64,000 nucleotides of DNA from contig NZ_SIRE01000011.1 in the NCBI RefSeq assembly GCF_004307995.1, positions 62,001 through 126,000 of the forward strand, given 5' to 3'. Source of the stretch: Paenibacillus thalictri (GTDB taxonomy: Bacteria > Bacillota > Bacilli > Paenibacillales > NBRC-103111). Shown here piece after piece: positions 63,537-64,000 of this stretch (position 1 is its first letter; each line of letters starts with the position of its first letter). The position numbers and the translations under genes were made by a program. A model generated the notes under the pieces. The model did no database searches and was not told where the DNA came from. It saw nothing but the letters and a program-made list of their open reading frames with translations.

Positions 63537-64000
63537 GTGGAGTCCTTTAAGCAATTTGCCGATTTTCAAATGGATGTACTGAAGGAAGTGGGAAATATCG
63601 GCGCGGGTCATGCGGCAACGGCATTGTCCAAACTTTTGGATAAGCCGGTGGATATGCTTGTGCCGAAGGTGAGAATGGTCGCTTTCGAGGAAATCGCCGA
63701 CAGTGTCGGCGGCTCCGAGGAGGTGGTTATCGCCATTTTTCTTCGAGTCGTCGGCGAGACACCGGGCAATCTGTTTTTTATCATGACCCTTGATTCCGCC
63801 AAGAAGCTTTTGAAAAAGCTAGTCGGACTCGAAGTGGTGGACGAAGACAGCTACTCGGAAATGGAACTGTCCGCTTTAAACGAAATCGGGAATATTTTGG
63901 CGGGCTCGTATTTGTCTTCCCTAGCGGACTTTACGAATTTAAACATGTCACCCACCGTTCCTTCATTAGCTATCGATATGGCCGGGGCCATTTTAAGTTA
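63537..64000 (+). CDS. cheC: CheY-P phosphatase CheC, 3' end beyond the window
   Basis: CheC removes phosphate from CheY-P and partners with CheD. The first 154 codons show both active half-sites with the E..N pattern: LKEVGNIGAGHAATALSKLL near residue 16 and LNEIGNILAGSYLSSLADF near residue 118. CheC is roughly 210 residues, so the C-terminus is cut by the window edge. The start is GTG, 7 bases after GAGGAG, which overlaps the end of cheW. Confidence 0.95.
   Translation, partial: MESFKQFADFQMDVLKEVGNIGAGHAATALSKLLDKPVDMLVPKVRMVAFEEIADSVGGSEEVVIAIFLRVVGETPGNLFFIMTLDSAKKLLKKLVGLEVVDEDSYSEMELSALNEIGNILAGSYLSSLADFTNLNMSPTVPSLAIDMAGAILS

Noticed and set aside
1..64000. CRISPR arrays, insertion sequences, prophage, rRNA or tRNA genes
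   Set aside because: No regularly spaced repeats, transposases, phage structural genes or RNA-gene sequences were seen by reading.

Overview
The window looks like a chromosome segment from an endospore-forming, motile Bacillota of the Paenibacillaceae type (Paenibacillus/Cohnella-like). Reasons: base composition is near 50% GC by eye; GTG and TTG starts are frequent and follow strong GGAGG ribosome sites; there is an alpha/beta small acid-soluble spore protein with a sigma-G-like promoter; and gene order follows the Bacillus ylbM to cheC stretch with a few insertions and losses. No tRNA or rRNA gene, prophage, insertion sequence or CRISPR array was recognised. Family names come from reading the sequence; no database search was run.

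Layout. 1-832 (minus): left-truncated tmcAL. 1073-1791: yceD-rpmF behind a strong promoter preceded by two tandem hairpin repeats. 1894-8003: fatty-acid operon fapR-plsX-fabH-fabD-fabG-acpP-fabF with a FapR box; fapR seems to lack a normal start codon. 8167-16389: rnc, smc, ftsY, ylxM, ffh, rpsP, khpA (RNA processing, chromosome organisation, protein targeting). 16493-20780: rimM-trmD, rplS with an L19-type leader, lepB, rbgA, rnhB (ribosome maturation and secretion). 20866-23574: a FliK-like protein, a stand-alone FlhB C-terminal-like protein and a YraN nuclease-fold protein. 23703-27035: accessory block with a zinc-ribbon micro-protein, an AT-richer metallophosphoesterase flanked by orphan GC-rich DNA, the spore protein and comM (both minus), and a second zinc-ribbon protein. 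27379-34197: sucC-sucD with a cre site, dprA, topA, trmFO. 34443-37333: hslV-hslU-codY; no xerC lies between trmFO and hslV. 37581-64000: the fla/che operon from flgB to a truncated cheC.

How it works together. The first half is growth machinery: membrane lipid supply under FapR control, the SRP pathway (ylxM, ffh, ftsY) with signal peptidase, 30S and 50S maturation factors, and tRNA modification. The middle links central metabolism (succinyl-CoA synthetase) to DNA uptake and topology. CodY, a GTP and branched-chain amino acid sensor, sits immediately before the motility operon, as in Bacillus. That operon encodes rod and basal body (FlgB, FlgC, FliE, FliF), switch (FliG, FliM, FliY), export apparatus (FliH, FliI, FliJ, FliO, FliP, FliQ, FliR, FlhB, FlhA), hook assembly (FliK, FlgD, FlgE), placement GTPases (FlhF, FlhG) and chemotaxis signalling (CheY, CheB, CheA, CheW, CheC).

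Least explained parts: the metallophosphoesterase and its flanks (23877-24698), the FliK-like/FlhB-C-like pair outside the flagellar operon, the possible ATC start of fapR, the tandem hairpin repeats before yceD, and an 18-base sequence repeated in two distant intergenic regions.
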